Made by a program: the position numbers and the translations under genes
The notes under the pieces: model-generated
What the model was told of the DNA's origin: nothing
The model's database searches: none
Seen by the model: only the letters and a program-made list of their open reading frames with translations
DNA from: Vitrella brassicaformis
Lineage: Eukaryota > Sar > Vitrellaceae
Direction of reading: 5' to 3'
Assembly (NCBI GenBank): GCA_001179505.1
Contig: CDMY01000562.1
Coordinates: forward strand, 1-64,000
DNA length: 64,000 bases
In this document: piece after piece, positions 1-11,702 of the stretch
Layout of the letters: every line of letters begins with the position of its first letter
Numbering within the stretch: position 1 is the first letter of the stretch

Positions 1-409
1 GGCAGTCACATCGTCGGCTGCATGTGGACAGCGCAGACGTCCCTTTCTCGTTGCATGCGCAACAGGGGGGCCCGCCGCCGTCTCGCGGGATGAGGGTAGG
101 TGGAGGGGGTTGGGTGTAGTCCGATACACGCTCGCTCATCCGAAAAGGAGGAGAAACAGCCGAGAAATCACCAACTCAATCATGGGGGGTAAGATGTGAT
201 ACATACATGGATGGATGGATGCATGTGTATGCCAGTGGGTATGTTCGTGTGTTGTGGTGTGCGGACTGACCGTTTACATGAAAGCGGCTTTGTGACCCAA
301 GAGCTTGCGAGAGGCAGGCGAGGGAACTGGGGTGCATTTCGGCATGCACCAGATCCACTATGACGGCCGCTGCAAGTGTTCATCTTTCTCTTGACGCCTC
401 GATGACGAG
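1..409. other. intergenic, no gene seen
   Basis: No convincing coding frame on either strand. The stretch holds a short TGGA repeat near 208-221 and would contain the promoter and 5' leader of the transporter gene that starts at 410. Two short minus-strand open frames overlap here but show no domain or splice support. Confidence 0.5.
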
Positions 410-1849
410 ATGAGCTTATCATCTTCCTGGTGCATCGTTCTGGTGGTGGTTCAGGGCATTATCGCCGGCAGCACCTTCATCTTCACAGACACCCTCAAGG
501 ATGCCATTGATCCGCTATCGCTTGTGGCTTTCCGACTCGCCATCGGCAGCGCGGTGCTGACGTCGGTCTTCCTACTATGGCAGCCGCAGGGGCGAGGCGA
601 GCGGCAGGAGTCGCTCGCGTCCTCCACCCATCTCATGAGCGTCGTCGCGCTGTCGATAATGAACCAGATCGTCCCGTACAGCTGCTACCCCATGGCGATG
701 AAGCAGGGCATCTCGGTGACCACAGCGGCCATCCTGTCTGGTGCCGGTCCTCTCTATGCATCGTTGCTCAAGCTGCTCGCTGGGTGGCGCTGGCTGACTT
801 GTGGGCATCATCATCATCGGGGCGGCACGTCCACTGTCCGGGCTATACAGATGAGGGAGGCCGCACCGGCTGATGGCGCATTATCTCCAGCACCTTATGA
901 CGGTGGTGGTGAGGAGGAGGACCATGAGGCGCGCTCAGCCACACGCACCCTGACAGCGGGGCGCGGCCCACTGAGGTGGCAGAGTGGTCTCATAGACGAC
1001 AAGAGGGACGTCTTCGGGCTCGTCATCGGCTTCATCGGCGTCACATTAGTGGTGGCCTTGACCACGCACGGCTTACCGCATCAGCACGGCAAAGGGCAAG
1101 GGGCGGCGGCGGCGGAAGCGTCGGCCACGAGCGTTGTCTTGGGTCTGGTGCTGCTGGCCGCTGCGCTGTTGAGCAAGGCCTCGGCAGCCGTCTTCGCCGA
1201 GGCAAAGGTGACGCCGCACTTCCACTTCCTCACTCTGGCGTGGCTTCAGACAACCATAGGGTCTGCCATTGCGTGGACGCTGGCCCTTGCGGTCGAGTCG
1301 CCCCTGGAGACCCTCATGCAGCTGCTGAGCTTCGGTGGTGATGATAGTAGTGAGGGTGACGACCGTCACTTTGACACGTTGGCCCCGCCAGCTATGCCCT
1401 GTGGCACACCCACCAACAGCAGCAGCAGCAGCAGCAACACAGCGCTATGCCGTGTGGACCTGGATCATCAAGACGCTGAGGACTATCTGGGTGTGTGGGT
1501 GTCGCTGCTGTACTTGGGTGTGGCCGCCTCCTCTCTGGTGTACCTCTGCCAGTTCCTGCTCATCGGCCAGGTGGGGGCCGTCAAATCCATGGTGGTCGAC
1601 TACATCACTCCCGTCGTGGGGGCGGTCGAGGGCGGGGTGCTGGCCGGCCGGTCTGCACAGTGGGGCGGCGTGTATGTCACAGTGGGGCAGGTGGCGGGCC
1701 TGGTGCTCATATTGCTGGGGGTGGCACTCATGAGGTGGACGGCGCCATGTCGGCAGCCAGAGCAGAGTGGCAATCGTGATGAACACCGCGGTGGTACTAA
1801 TGGGGTGGGGGAGGAGAGCCTGCAGCCGTTGAGGCAACAGGCCGGATGA
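410..1849 (+). CDS. EamA/DMT-superfamily membrane transporter
   Basis: Single-exon gene of 479 residues, probably a drug/metabolite-type exporter in a cell membrane; the substrate cannot be told. The N-terminal half (residues about 7-55 and 75-118) reads as hydrophobic helices with the EamA pattern: an early helix holding GSTFIFTDTL, then MNQIVPYSCYPMAMK and TAAILSGAGPLYASLLKLL. A hydrophilic loop (about 125-195, His-, Glu- and Arg-rich) splits the two EamA repeats. The second repeat (about 200-460) includes LGVAASSLVYLCQFLLIGQV and a final helix ending near ALMRW. The loop between the repeats and a second insert near 330-360 (Asp- and Ser-rich) are longer than in bacterial EamA proteins. Unlike its neighbours it needs no intron. 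The ATG at 410 is the first in frame and leads straight into a membrane helix. Confidence 0.8.
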   Translation: MSLSSSWCIVLVVVQGIIAGSTFIFTDTLKDAIDPLSLVAFRLAIGSAVLTSVFLLWQPQGRGERQESLASSTHLMSVVALSIMNQIVPYSCYPMAMKQGISVTTAAILSGAGPLYASLLKLLAGWRWLTCGHHHHRGGTSTVRAIQMREAAPADGALSPAPYDGGGEEEDHEARSATRTLTAGRGPLRWQSGLIDDKRDVFGLVIGFIGVTLVVALTTHGLPHQHGKGQGAAAAEASATSVVLGLVLLAAALLSKASAAVFAEAKVTPHFHFLTLAWLQTTIGSAIAWTLALAVESPLETLMQLLSFGGDDSSEGDDRHFDTLAPPAMPCGTPTNSSSSSSNTALCRVDLDHQDAEDYLGVWVSLLYLGVAASSLVYLCQFLLIGQVGAVKSMVVDYITPVVGAVEGGVLAGRSAQWGGVYVTVGQVAGLVLILLGVALMRWTAPCRQPEQSGNRDEHRGGTNGVGEESLQPLRQQAG

Positions 1850-2278
1850 GGCTCACGGAGAGGGAGGAAGGGAAGTCAGTCAGACGGACAGTGTGTGTGT
1901 GTGTGTGTGAGTAATCTTTTTTCCGCGTGTGTTTGCTCGGGTGCGCTGCTCTACGAAAATGGGCCCGTTATGTATATACTAAAGTGCATCCCTGCCAGTT
2001 CCGGCTCAGGAGTGGCACAATCACCTCGCGAATACATCATGGTGCAACGATTCATTCATCAATACGAAAACGCCACGAAGCGTGGCATATTCGTCAGGTT
2101 ATGTGACTGTTCGCCGTTTCGCGATAAAGATCCATCCCGTTCGTCCATCCACCATGCATGCATGCAGCCATGGCGCAATGAATTGAGGCGAGGCAACAGG
2201 CCTCCCTCGCAAAGGTAGGGGACCACGCAGGGGTGTCACTCCTTCTGGTCCAAAGCACTCGACCACTCAATCAATCAC
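1850..2278. other. intergenic between convergent genes
   Basis: This is the 3' space between the plus-strand transporter and the minus-strand adaptin gene. It contains a (TG)n run at about 1891-1909. The open frame 1895-2218 has low complexity and no recognisable domain, so it is left out. Confidence 0.5.
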
Positions 2279-5200
2279 TCACTGCAAGGCCTGCCTGCAC
2301 ATCTCTGCAATGCGCTGGTTCATCCTGCACACACACACATCCACACATGCGACCGTGTCGCTTGTGTGCGGCGCGGTGCGCTGCGCTGCCAGGCTCACTC
2401 ACTTGATGTCGTCCCCCCTGACTATAAGGTCGATCTGACCACCGGCGGCCACCTTGCCGTGTAGGAAGACCGGCGCGTTGGCGAGCGAAGGCAGCTGGCC
2501 CGCTCCGATGCCCTCACTGCCGATGATCTCGACCACACAAATATTCAATGCGTGCTGCATAGCATGGGACGGACAGGCAGAATGAACCAGTGGGTGGGTG
2601 GGTGGGTGGGTGCTGGTCTGATCAGTGGCCGACGTACCTTGAGTTTATCCATGAGGTCGGCACAGCTGGAAACGCCCCTGGCGCCGCCCACCGACACCCG
2701 CTGCTCGTGCTTTAAAGTGCCCCAATGACCCCCCACCTACACCACATGAGTGAGACACACAACACACAGAAACACATAGAAGGATTGACACCATTGATCT
2801 ACCTCTCCCCTCCCCTCTGGCAACCACACCACCGTCCTACCTGTTGAGTGGTCCAGTGCAGCGGCACAAGCGGTGACGAGGCAGCGGCACTTACACCAAC
2901 ACCAGCACTCAACGTCGGCGCCACCGGCACATCGAGCGAGAGGATGTCCATCTGGTCTGCCTGTTGGCTGCCGCTGACTGCAGCGTCAGGCTGACCCTCC
3001 TTGCCGCCCGTGACACTGGTCGTGGAAGCAGAAGTCGGGCCGACAAACCCGTCCGAGAGGTCCAGCAGGTCCACATCCAGATCGGCACCCCCACCACCAC
3101 TGGCTGCCGACGTCGGCTGCGCGGCTGGCGGCTCAGCCACAACTACCCTCTGGCCGTGCAGAGCCCCCCGACCAACACCTGGCACCTGGTGTGCCGGCTG
3201 TGTGTGGGGGACAGTGGATGGGGGCGGAGGGGGGCTGGTGGCGGTGGGTGCTGCCCCAGCCCCTAGGCCGAGGCCGCTGAAGAGCGCCGCAGCGGTCTTC
3301 TCCTTTTCTGTGAGCTCCCTCGCTGCCGCGGCTTTCGGCTGGGCCGCCTCTTGCGCACCGAGTGCTGGCCCGCCGAATGGTCGTGTGGGCGACACGACGG
3401 CTGCCACAGTCGGAGGCTTGGCCTTGCTGTCCTGCTGTGCTGCCTGCGGCTGCGCTTGCCTGGCGTCGGCACCAATATACCCCTGAGGGCCCCACCTTCG
3501 CGGACCTGACACACAGACAGACAGACAGACAGATACTACGTCAAGACCATTCGGCTCCCTCGTTCACTCACCTGACACCTGCAGGCCCGTGGCTTTTGCT
3601 GCGGCGCCGCCCTGGTCAGTAGCACCACCAGACGGCCCGAAGCGGCCGTTGGCAGGTTTGTCAAGTGTGGTGGCGAGTGGCGGCGACCCACCAGCTGCCC
3701 CGGCCGGCTGGCTGGCGTCGGCGGCGCCCGGCAGCTGAAAGGCACGCATGGGCTTCTGCGGCGCCTCGTAGGGCGTGAAATTCAGACCCAATGTCGCGTG
3801 GGTGGCCTGGTATGGTGGGGGGAGGAGGGAGAGAGGGAGAGGATGATGGATGGTGGCTGGGTTGTGTGTGTGGTGATTTATGTCGCCATTCTTTTATTAT
3901 ATGGCTGGTGGGTTTACGGACGTACGTGCTGTGGTGAGTGCAGGGCTTGGGGGACGGTCTTCTTGCGTTCGCTTGGGGGCACGTACGACTTAGCGCCCTC
4001 ACCTACGGCCTTCTGAACGAAATCCTGTTTAGCGAAAACAAGACACAGACACAAACAGACAGACACCAAAGGTAGGTCGAATATGTGTGCGGTGTGGCGC
4101 GGGTCGGTGGCTGGGTGACTGACTGACGTCAAGGAATGAGAGGTCCTCATCGACTTGCACGTCCTCACAGGAGGCGTCATAGGGCAGCACGTCCCTGAAC
4201 ACATAAATACCACACACGCACACAGACACACACACACACACACGCGCGCATAGGCATAGATAGGTGGATGCACCCACCTATCTGCCCAACGTGTGGTGTG
4301 TACCTCATGAGTTGTGGGTTGGCGAGCAGCCTTTCGAGCTCGTAGCACCTCTGCTGGATGTCGGTGGACTGGGAGCTGCGGTACCGCTGCAGCACCTCCT
4401 TCACCCCTGCTGAGTGCCACAGGGCGTTCTGCACACACACAAGAGAGAGAGGAGAAGAGACAGACGGTCGTGGGAGGTGTGCACATTCACTCGGCCATCC
4501 ATCCATCCATTCATCCACTGTCTGTGATTGTGTGTGGTGTGACCTGTCCGACAAGCTTGGTGATGGCGGCAAGAATCCAGCCGCGAGTGGCGGAGTCCTC
4601 AAAGGTCCTGAAAAACACACACACACACACAAGATACAGAGAGGTGAACGGTCAGTCATCCGACCCATCCATCCATCCATCCATCTGTGTATTCCTTGTT
4701 TCCACACCACACCACACACCTGTCGATGGCGTCGCAGAGCAGGTCGAGTATATCCTCGAGGGTGTAGCCCTCGACCGTCGCCAACACACCGTACTCACCC
4801 AACACCCAACCAATCACCTGCAGGCCAGGCCTCACACAACCCACGGACACAAGATACATACATTTAGATAGACAGACGTGTCAACTGGCGTCTGTTTGAG
4901 TGGGTGCTTGGGGTGCTGTGCCTTGCTGTGCCTTGCTGTGCCTTGCTGTGCCTTGCTGACCTGCATGAGGATGTCGGGAGGGTTGGTCGCCTTCTCCAGG
5001 ATCTTCAAATACGTGTTGACCGCATAACGCCTGAGGGACACATCCATCCATACATACACTCCTCCATTATATATGACAATAATGTCCACTCCCTCCCATA
5101 TGCCTGGCCGTCTGTCTGTGGCCTGGCCAGGGTGGCTGTGCTGACCTGAATGCTTCGTCCTGCTCTTCGTCGCCGATGGGCCCCTCCGCAATGAGGCGCA

Positions 5201-7732
5201 TGAGGTTGTACGCCGTGTCGTCGGCGATGAGGTTGCCACCCAGCTCAAACAGAGTCGTCAGCGTGTCCAGGTACCACTGGTTGCTCGGCGCATACCTACA
5301 CACACCCATCCATCTTGACACGTATGTGTGTGTGTTGACACGTATGTGGGTTAGTGTCTGCGTGTCTGGAAGCGCGGCGCACTTTTCGGCGAGTTGGGTG
5401 ATCTTGGAGACCAGGTCACGCCTCAGATGCTGATCCGATGACGCCCTGGCACACACACACACACGCACGCACAGAGAGAGAGATATCATACATACCACAT
5501 CGGCTCGTATCAGGCCATTCATATAGCTATGGCTAGCTAATTCAAGTGCCTCGCCCGCCTAGTTACTTGAGGTGGAAGAGCAGTTTCTCGACGACGACGG
5601 TGACGTTTTGTGGGTTGGTCATCTTGAAGAGCAGGTCGAGCGTCTTGCGCTTGAGGGTCTCGTCGGGGTCCTCCAGACAGTCCACCACCACCAGCTGGTG
5701 CTGGGCCGCATACATCGGGTTCACCTGATGGATGGAGCAATGAAGGTAGATAGGCACACACAGACACGCGTGAATGCGTCGCTCTCGACGTGTCCTCGTG
5801 GGTGTGGGGGACGGTGAGGGGGAGGGGGAGGGAGGGTGGGTGAAGGTACCTGCACGATGGCTGCGAGGCCCGTCACGCCCACATATTTGAGGTTATGGTT
5901 GTCAGCCGATATAAACCTGACATTTAAACCACACACACCACACGCCACACACGAGACGAGCTACATCCATCCATCGGTGAACATGCACACACAGACGGGC
6001 CCACCTTGAGATGGACGAGGCAGCGATCTCCAGGAGGTTGTGCGAAGGGTATATCGATGTGATGGTCTTGACGCACTCGAAGATGATGGCGTAGCCCACG
6101 TTCACACCGCTGTCCGCCCGACGCATCACCTCCTGCAGCAGCTCGTACATCTGCTCAGACGCCTTCTGATCCGCATGACCCAACGTCGCCAACATCGACA
6201 GCAGCTTCACCTGCACACACACGCCAACACACACGCACACGTGGACGGACTCATCCGATGGAGGGGTGGTTTGGTGGTTTGGTGTGTTGCCTGCAGCCAT
6301 GGTGCGGGCATCCTGTGGTAGTCGAAGTCCCTCGGCAGCCGGTGCTCAGTGACCTGCTTCAAGATGCTCACCAAGCTCGGCACCAAGTCCTGATGTGTAC
6401 ACACACACGGCACGGCCATACATACACAATTCTTCCGTCTGTCTGTGTGTGCGTGCGTGAGGCCGTGCAGTGTGTGTTATGTATGGTTGTCATCGATCAT
6501 GACACCTGTCTTTCTCACCTTGCATGAGCCGGGGTTGGTCTTGGCCAGGTCGTGGATGAGGTGCAGCGACGAACCCATCACCGAAGGGTCAGGGTCACAC
6601 AGCGCCCGCCTGCACACACACGAACGAAAATGTCAGTCACGCGAACGCCCCGCCCCGAAACATCACCGCCGCCCGGCCCGAGCAGTCTGTCTGACCTGAT
6701 GTGGTCCCTTGCCTCCTGGATGACATCTGGCTGCAGCTTGTACAGCTTGTGCAGGGCCATGCAGGCCTTCTTCCGTACGGCCTCGTTAGTGTGGCTCATG
6801 AGTTTGAGTATCTGGGGGAAGATGGCGGGGATCATCTCGTGGTTGACCAGCCGGCTGATGCACGTCAGGGCAGAACACACCTCCAGGTGGTTGGCGCTGC
6901 TCAGATCCTGCACACGTGCACACGTGAACACTGCCTCTGTTCTGTGTGCTTCATGTGTGTGTCATGTGTGTGTGTGTGCTGGGGTGCGTTGCTGACCCTT
7001 TGAATGGTGTTGATGAGCAGGAGCATCAACTCGTGGTCCCGATGGAGGCACAGATTGCAGGCGAGATAGCCTGCAACACATCACATCACATCACATCACA
7101 TCACATCACAACACGTCAGTCAGTGTTAGGCCGCGGGCATCTCTTAATTGTCTTCTCTCCTCTGATCTGTTCTGTTGGCTTGTATACCCATTTTCTTGCA
7201 GATGAGGTTCCGGTCGTTGGTGAGGTTGATGGCCTTGATGTAGGCGAAGGAGGCGTCGTGGCCCAGCATCTCCACGTATAAAGCACGAACCAAATACTCC
7301 TTCATCTTCTTCTGAACACACACACACATGCCCATTCAGACATACGTGTGCATACGGACAGACAGACATGGCCCTCTGTTCGTCTGTCTGTCTGTGAGTG
7401 ACGACGTACGGGCGCCACTTGTGGCTCATTGAGCCTTGACTTGAGGATGGCCATCTCACTCACAATGATCTTGTCCTCCTCCTGCATACAATCAAACAGA
7501 CAAGCAGACAAGCAGACAGACACGCAAACAGTGATTCAATTAGACAGCATCTGTCTGTCTAATTGTGACTGTGACTGTGACTGTGATTGTGGCTGTGGCT
7601 GTGGCTGTGCATCCTATCTCATCTGCGCATCGTATTCTGCTGTGATGTGTCGTCAGGCACCTGCTTTGACCTCGACTCGCCGATGGACTTGACGAGCTCG
7701 AAGAACTCCTTGGATAAATGGCCGCCTGACAT
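2279..7732 (-). CDS. AP4E1: AP-4 complex subunit epsilon (large adaptin)
   Basis: Large subunit of the AP-4 adaptor complex, which sorts cargo at the trans-Golgi network. It is split over at least 16 exons. The first exon (7661-7732) begins [20 protein letters not shown], closely matching plant and animal epsilon adaptins (SKEFxxLVKSIGEARSK). Later exons give the armadillo-like trunk in order: [19 protein letters not shown] (7185-7313), [18 protein letters not shown] and [16 protein letters not shown] (6698-6907), [20 protein letters not shown] (about 6315-6389), [20 protein letters not shown] (5563-5725), [11 protein letters not shown] and [12 protein letters not shown] (5146-5295), IGWVLGEYG (about 4730-4815). 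A Pro/Ala/Gln-rich hinge follows (about 2870-3800), then a short C-terminal appendage ending at the TGA at 2279-2281. Introns are about 70-110 nt and often CA-rich on the plus strand. The start shares a 165-bp gap with the divergent gene at 7898. Confidence 0.9.
4921..4958. repeat. decamer tandem repeat in an AP-4 intron
   Basis: Almost four direct copies of CCTTGCTGTG. It lies within an intron of the adaptin gene, next to an exon boundary, and has no coding role in the gene model. Confidence 0.85.
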
Positions 7733-7897
7733 GGCCGCAGCTATCTTCGAAAGGCAGGCAACAGAAGTCGACCGCCTCACACCATATCGCCGTAACAGCC
7801 CAGTTCCGCTCTGTGTGCAAAGATCTCCGAGCTCGCATGCTCCTCCTGGTTTGCACCAAGCCTTTTCTGACCCCATGGGTGACGAGAAACGACCAAC
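7733..7897. promoter_or_regulatory. shared upstream region of divergent pair
   Basis: The start codons of the AP-4 epsilon gene (minus) and the unknown gene (plus) are only 165 bp apart, so one short region must hold both promoters and both 5' leaders. No TATA box or other known motif was recognised. Confidence 0.4.
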
Positions 7898-10802
7898 ATG
7901 AGCCGCAAGATTCCCAATAGCGCCATTCCGCGTCGGCGCGACGATGACCGCACCATTACGATTCGCATCACCCATCTCACCACTCTGCAGTCCCACGAGC
8001 GGCGAGTCAGCATCAGGCGAGACGCCTCGGCCACGCTGAGATGCCTTCTGGGCAGCAGTTTCGGGCCGAGCGGTCTAACCCAGGGCTCGAGAGGCCAGCT
8101 GTGGGGCATATGGCGCGCCCGCGATGGGAGGATGGTGACCGACGCGAAAGTGGTCGACTCGCTGTTGCCCGAGGACCACCTGTACATAAGCTCATCGTAT
8201 GACGGCAACTCGAAGGAGCATGCGAGGCTGGTGCTGTGGGCGGTGCATGAGGGGCAGCAGGAGGTCATCCGCGCCTTCTTCGAGACCACCCAGGCCACCC
8301 TAACCCCCGCCCAGGTAGAGGCCTTCATGCAGCCACTGGTCGGCGGCCGGCTGTCGCTGGTCTCCATGTGTCTGCGGCACATCCAGCGGCGGTTTGTGGC
8401 CATGGTCCCGCGGCTTGGCGAGATGGCCAACTCGGTCGACTGCCAGGTGGTGTGTGACGCCGCCAAGCTGAGCTTCGAGGTGGAGCCGCCACTCACTGCG
8501 TTAGTCTACTGGTTCAGCACTGTCAGACACAGTAAGGAAGGGGAAGGGACAGACAGAGAGGGAGAGGCTGAGAGAACGTACTGGTTGGTCTTTTAGCCGT
8601 GAATGGATCTCTGTCTCTGTCTATGTCTTTCTCTGTGCGTGTGTGTGCGTGTCAGAGTCGCCGCTGCTTAGCATGATGGCCCACCGTGTGCGTGACGTAG
8701 CGCGTCTGCGGCTGTATGCGGGCAGCTTCACCGAGGCGGCCGTCTCGGCGCTGCTCGAGAGCCCCGTCACTAACCGCATCGACGCCCTGCAGCCCATGAC
8801 CCGACTCCTCTTCAACTGGGCGTCCAAGGGTCAGACACACCACACATACGCACACACCACAAACAGGATGGTCAAATGCCACTCACTGTCTGTCTGCCTG
8901 GATGACCCCCAGGCACCGTTGCCGATCGCAAGTCGCGACTCGAGTTGGCGGCGAGCGCGTTGGATCGGTTCGTGTCGCTGTCCAAGAAGCGCATCAACCG
9001 CACCGAGATCAAGCGCACCCTCTCCAAGATCCGCGCCAGCCTGCTGCGGGGCGACCCCTCACCCTCACCCTCACCGCCACCCCCAACCAAACCGACACCC
9101 ATCAGCCGCTGGGTCAAGGTGGCGCCACCAGAGACACTGCCTGTAGACACCTCTCCATCCCGCCCTGCTGGCCTTCCGTCGGTGTGTGAAGCGATCGAGC
9201 CCCCACTGCCCGTCCTCGACGCCCGTGAGCGGAAGCGACCCCTCGTGGCGGCGCCCACACGTGCATCTGCTGACGCACCGATCGAGGGCACACCGCCCGG
9301 CCCCTTTGGTCGGGACGGCCGTGGGGGTGCGCGTCTGCGGCCGTCCAGCCAGAGTGCGCCGCCCAGCCCCCTCACCCACAAGAACGCATCCGCCGTGTCG
9401 ACGCCACTGCTGTCCAACCACAAGCAGCACGCCTCCACGCAGACACAGCCAAAGGCCACCACCACCGGCAGGACCACCGCCACCGCCACCACCACCACGG
9501 GCAGCAGCGCGACCAAGCCGCTTGTCCCGGCGAGAAAGATGACCGTGTTGCGGCCTCAGCAGGGCACGGCGCCCTCCACACCGGCACGGCTCAAGGGGCT
9601 GCGGCATCCCATCACAGCGGATCACCCCATCGCTGCGTTCTCATCCACACGGGAGGATGGGCAGGCAAGGGGCGGTGTCGCCAGGGGTGGTGTTGGGAAA
9701 GGTGGTAGTGGCAGTGGTCGTGTTGGTGTTGGCGTGTCTCGTGGGGTCGGCAAGGCGTGGCGCAGTAGGGGTCGAAGGGCCCGTTTGGCGGCGGGCAGGT
9801 GCCCCGGGGGGCCGATGTTCTGCCCATCGAATTTGCTGAGTGAGGGCATCCGGCAGAGGCAGACCAATCGCTACGCCTACCAGCCACTGGTGAGTCACGT
9901 GGATGGACGGACGGATGGGCGGGGGCATCTCTGTTTCCTCATCATGGTGTCATGTATGCTGTGGTGCAGGTGCCGCTGTTGAGGTACTTCTCGGCTAAGG
10001 AGCTGCTGTGCTGGCTGCACAAGAGGTGGGAGCTCGTCAAACTCGCGGGCCCAGACAGCACCAAGGTGAATAAGGAGGCCGGCGGCATCGATTCACTCTC
10101 GCGCGACAAAGCTCCTTTGTTTTCTGTGTATGTGTTGTGCTGGTATGGATGGATGGATGTCAGCGTGTGTTGGTGTTCGCCACGGAGGATCGCTGGCGTG
10201 AGGTGATAGCCGCCGGGCCCAAGTTCGCCCGACCTGAGCAGCAGGTGAGACGAGCCGAGACGAGACGAGATGTGATGACCGCTTGTGCATCATGCTGCTG
10301 TGTGTCTGTGGATGGATGGATGGATGTATGGATCAATCAGCCACGCGGGCGGAAGATCTTTTACGGCCGCATGCGTGACGTCGAGTGCGTGGCCCTCTTC
10401 GTCGCACACTGGCTCATCAGACTTCCGCGAGCCGACGTAAGACAATATCACACCACTTCCACCCACTCTCCAGCCGACCCTGTCTCTCTTGTCTTCTCTC
10501 AGCGTCCCCACTGCCACAAGGGCCTGGAGAACGCCATCCGTGATTTCCTCAGCAAGTGCCGCACCAACCGGGTGTTCCGCCACCTGACCGCCCCCCTCTC
10601 CCTCCCGGACACGCAGCAGCGGCGCCTGATGGAGCTGCGCCAGATGAGCTGCAACCGGAGGCTGCGTCACGACCTGCCGCCTCTTGTGGAGGCGCATGTC
10701 AACGACTACGGCCACCATGGCTGCAAGTGTCTCGAGGAGGGGGCGGCGGCGGGGGCGGGGCGGGGAAGCCACGGTAGTGGAATGGTAATTGGGGGATTGT
10801 GA
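7898..10802 (+). CDS. unknown multi-exon protein, possible ubiquitin-like N-terminus
   Basis: Not recognised. Seven exons are supported by GT-AG sites and matching phase: 7898-8531, 8656-8829, 8913-9889, from 9970, from about 10163, from about 10340, and from about 10502 to the TGA at 10800-10802. The first exon opens with a beta-rich stretch (RTITIRITHL, then a run ending DGRMVTDAKVVDSLLPEDHL) that resembles a ubiquitin-like fold; this is only a visual impression. It is followed by helical sequence (FFETTQATLTPAQVEAFMQP). The third exon has a basic helix (LSKKRINRTEIKRTLSKIRA) and then a long Pro/Thr/Ala-rich disordered stretch with TT repeats and a Gly/Arg-rich part. The last exons are compact and well ordered (YFSAKELLCWLHKRWELVKL; GLENAIRDFLSKC). 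It is divergent from the AP-4 gene. Confidence 0.6.
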
Positions 10803-11221
10803 ATTGGACCGAGGTCGGGCGGGTTGGATGGCGCGTAGGCTGGCCCCCTCTTGTGTTAGCATGGGATGGATGGCTGGATGGATGGATGGAGCCAGTGAGC
10901 AGGTAGAATAGATCGGATTGGCGGGGGACAGGGGGAGGAGGTCGGTGAGGGTGACGGGGATGCGACGCATTGTCCGATCCACCCCCTGGCTTGATTCTCT
11001 CTCTCTCTCTCTGAGAGTGCGTGTATTGGTATTGCGTCTAGCTCTGTATGGATGGTGGGTGGAGTGTGGCGTGGCGTGAGCCCGCCCATCCACTCATCTC
11101 TCTGCCTCCGACCGTTTTAAGCAGCTCATTTGTCACACGGGTGACCGACCTGACACGACACACGTGTACCCGTTTTGTACAGACATGCAGAAGGGACGTA
11201 CAGCGCGCCTCGTCGGTTCGT

Positions 11222-11224
11222 CTA

Positions 11225-11261
<37 letters not shown>
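11222..11261. repeat. (TCTG)n microsatellite
   Basis: About nine copies of TCTG with one interruption at the left edge, the longest tetranucleotide run in this intergenic space. Similar but shorter TCTG runs recur inside introns across the window. Confidence 0.9.
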
Positions 11262-11502
11262 GCACTGTGTATATAAAGACACACACATTCCTATTCCTCC
11301 CTCTGTATACTTATTCACTCACTGACTATACTACGGTACGATCAGTGCTGTGTGTATGCGTGTGCATGTGTGAGTGCATGCGTGTGTGTGTGTGCGGGGT
11401 GACATTTTGGAGAGGGGCAGGGTGGAGAGGGAGGGGGGAGAGACCACGAATGGTGGAAACCACGAATAATATGGATTCATTCAGGCCTTCACGATGAAAC
11501 TC

Positions 11503-11538
11503 CAGGGTTAGGGTTTGAAACCCTTACCCCTAGGGTTA
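11503..11538. repeat. telomere-like block with palindromic core
   Basis: The block reads AGGGTTAGGGTTTG followed by AAACCC and then CCTAGGGTTA, so it carries TTTAGGG-type units in both orientations. The core AGGGTTTGAAACCCT at 11510-11524 is a near-perfect inverted repeat. The same core, on the other strand, occurs at 20953 and 28588, each time upstream of a gene. Confidence 0.75.
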
Positions 11539-11702
11539 CCGGTTTGAGAAGTGGAGAAGAGGCTTATTGAGAGGCACTGAGAGGCTGAGTCGAAAGCCAA
11601 ACTGAGAGAGGATGCATCGCATCGAATTGTCGTTTGCCACATCTGCGCATCCGCATCAAGTTGTCAGATTCCCTCCGTTAACAGCCGTCTGCCGTCATCC
11701 TC

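Larger units (their letters stand above)
10803..11702. other. intergenic with microsatellites and a telomere-like motif
   Basis: About 900 bp without a supported gene between two plus-strand genes. It contains TGGA repeats near 10864-10890, CT/GA runs near 10997-11012, a long TCTG run (11222-11261) and a TTTAGGG-like palindromic block (11503-11538) that lies 165-200 bp before the next start codon. Confidence 0.6.

Noticed and set aside
1895-2218. Small plus-strand open frame after the transporter gene
   Set aside because: It begins in a TG run, has no homologous feature and lies between two convergent genes where 3' UTR is expected.
7078-7110. ATCAC tandem repeat and other short regular repeats as a CRISPR array
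   Set aside because: Units are 2-10 bp without spacers, they lie in introns, and the DNA is eukaryotic.
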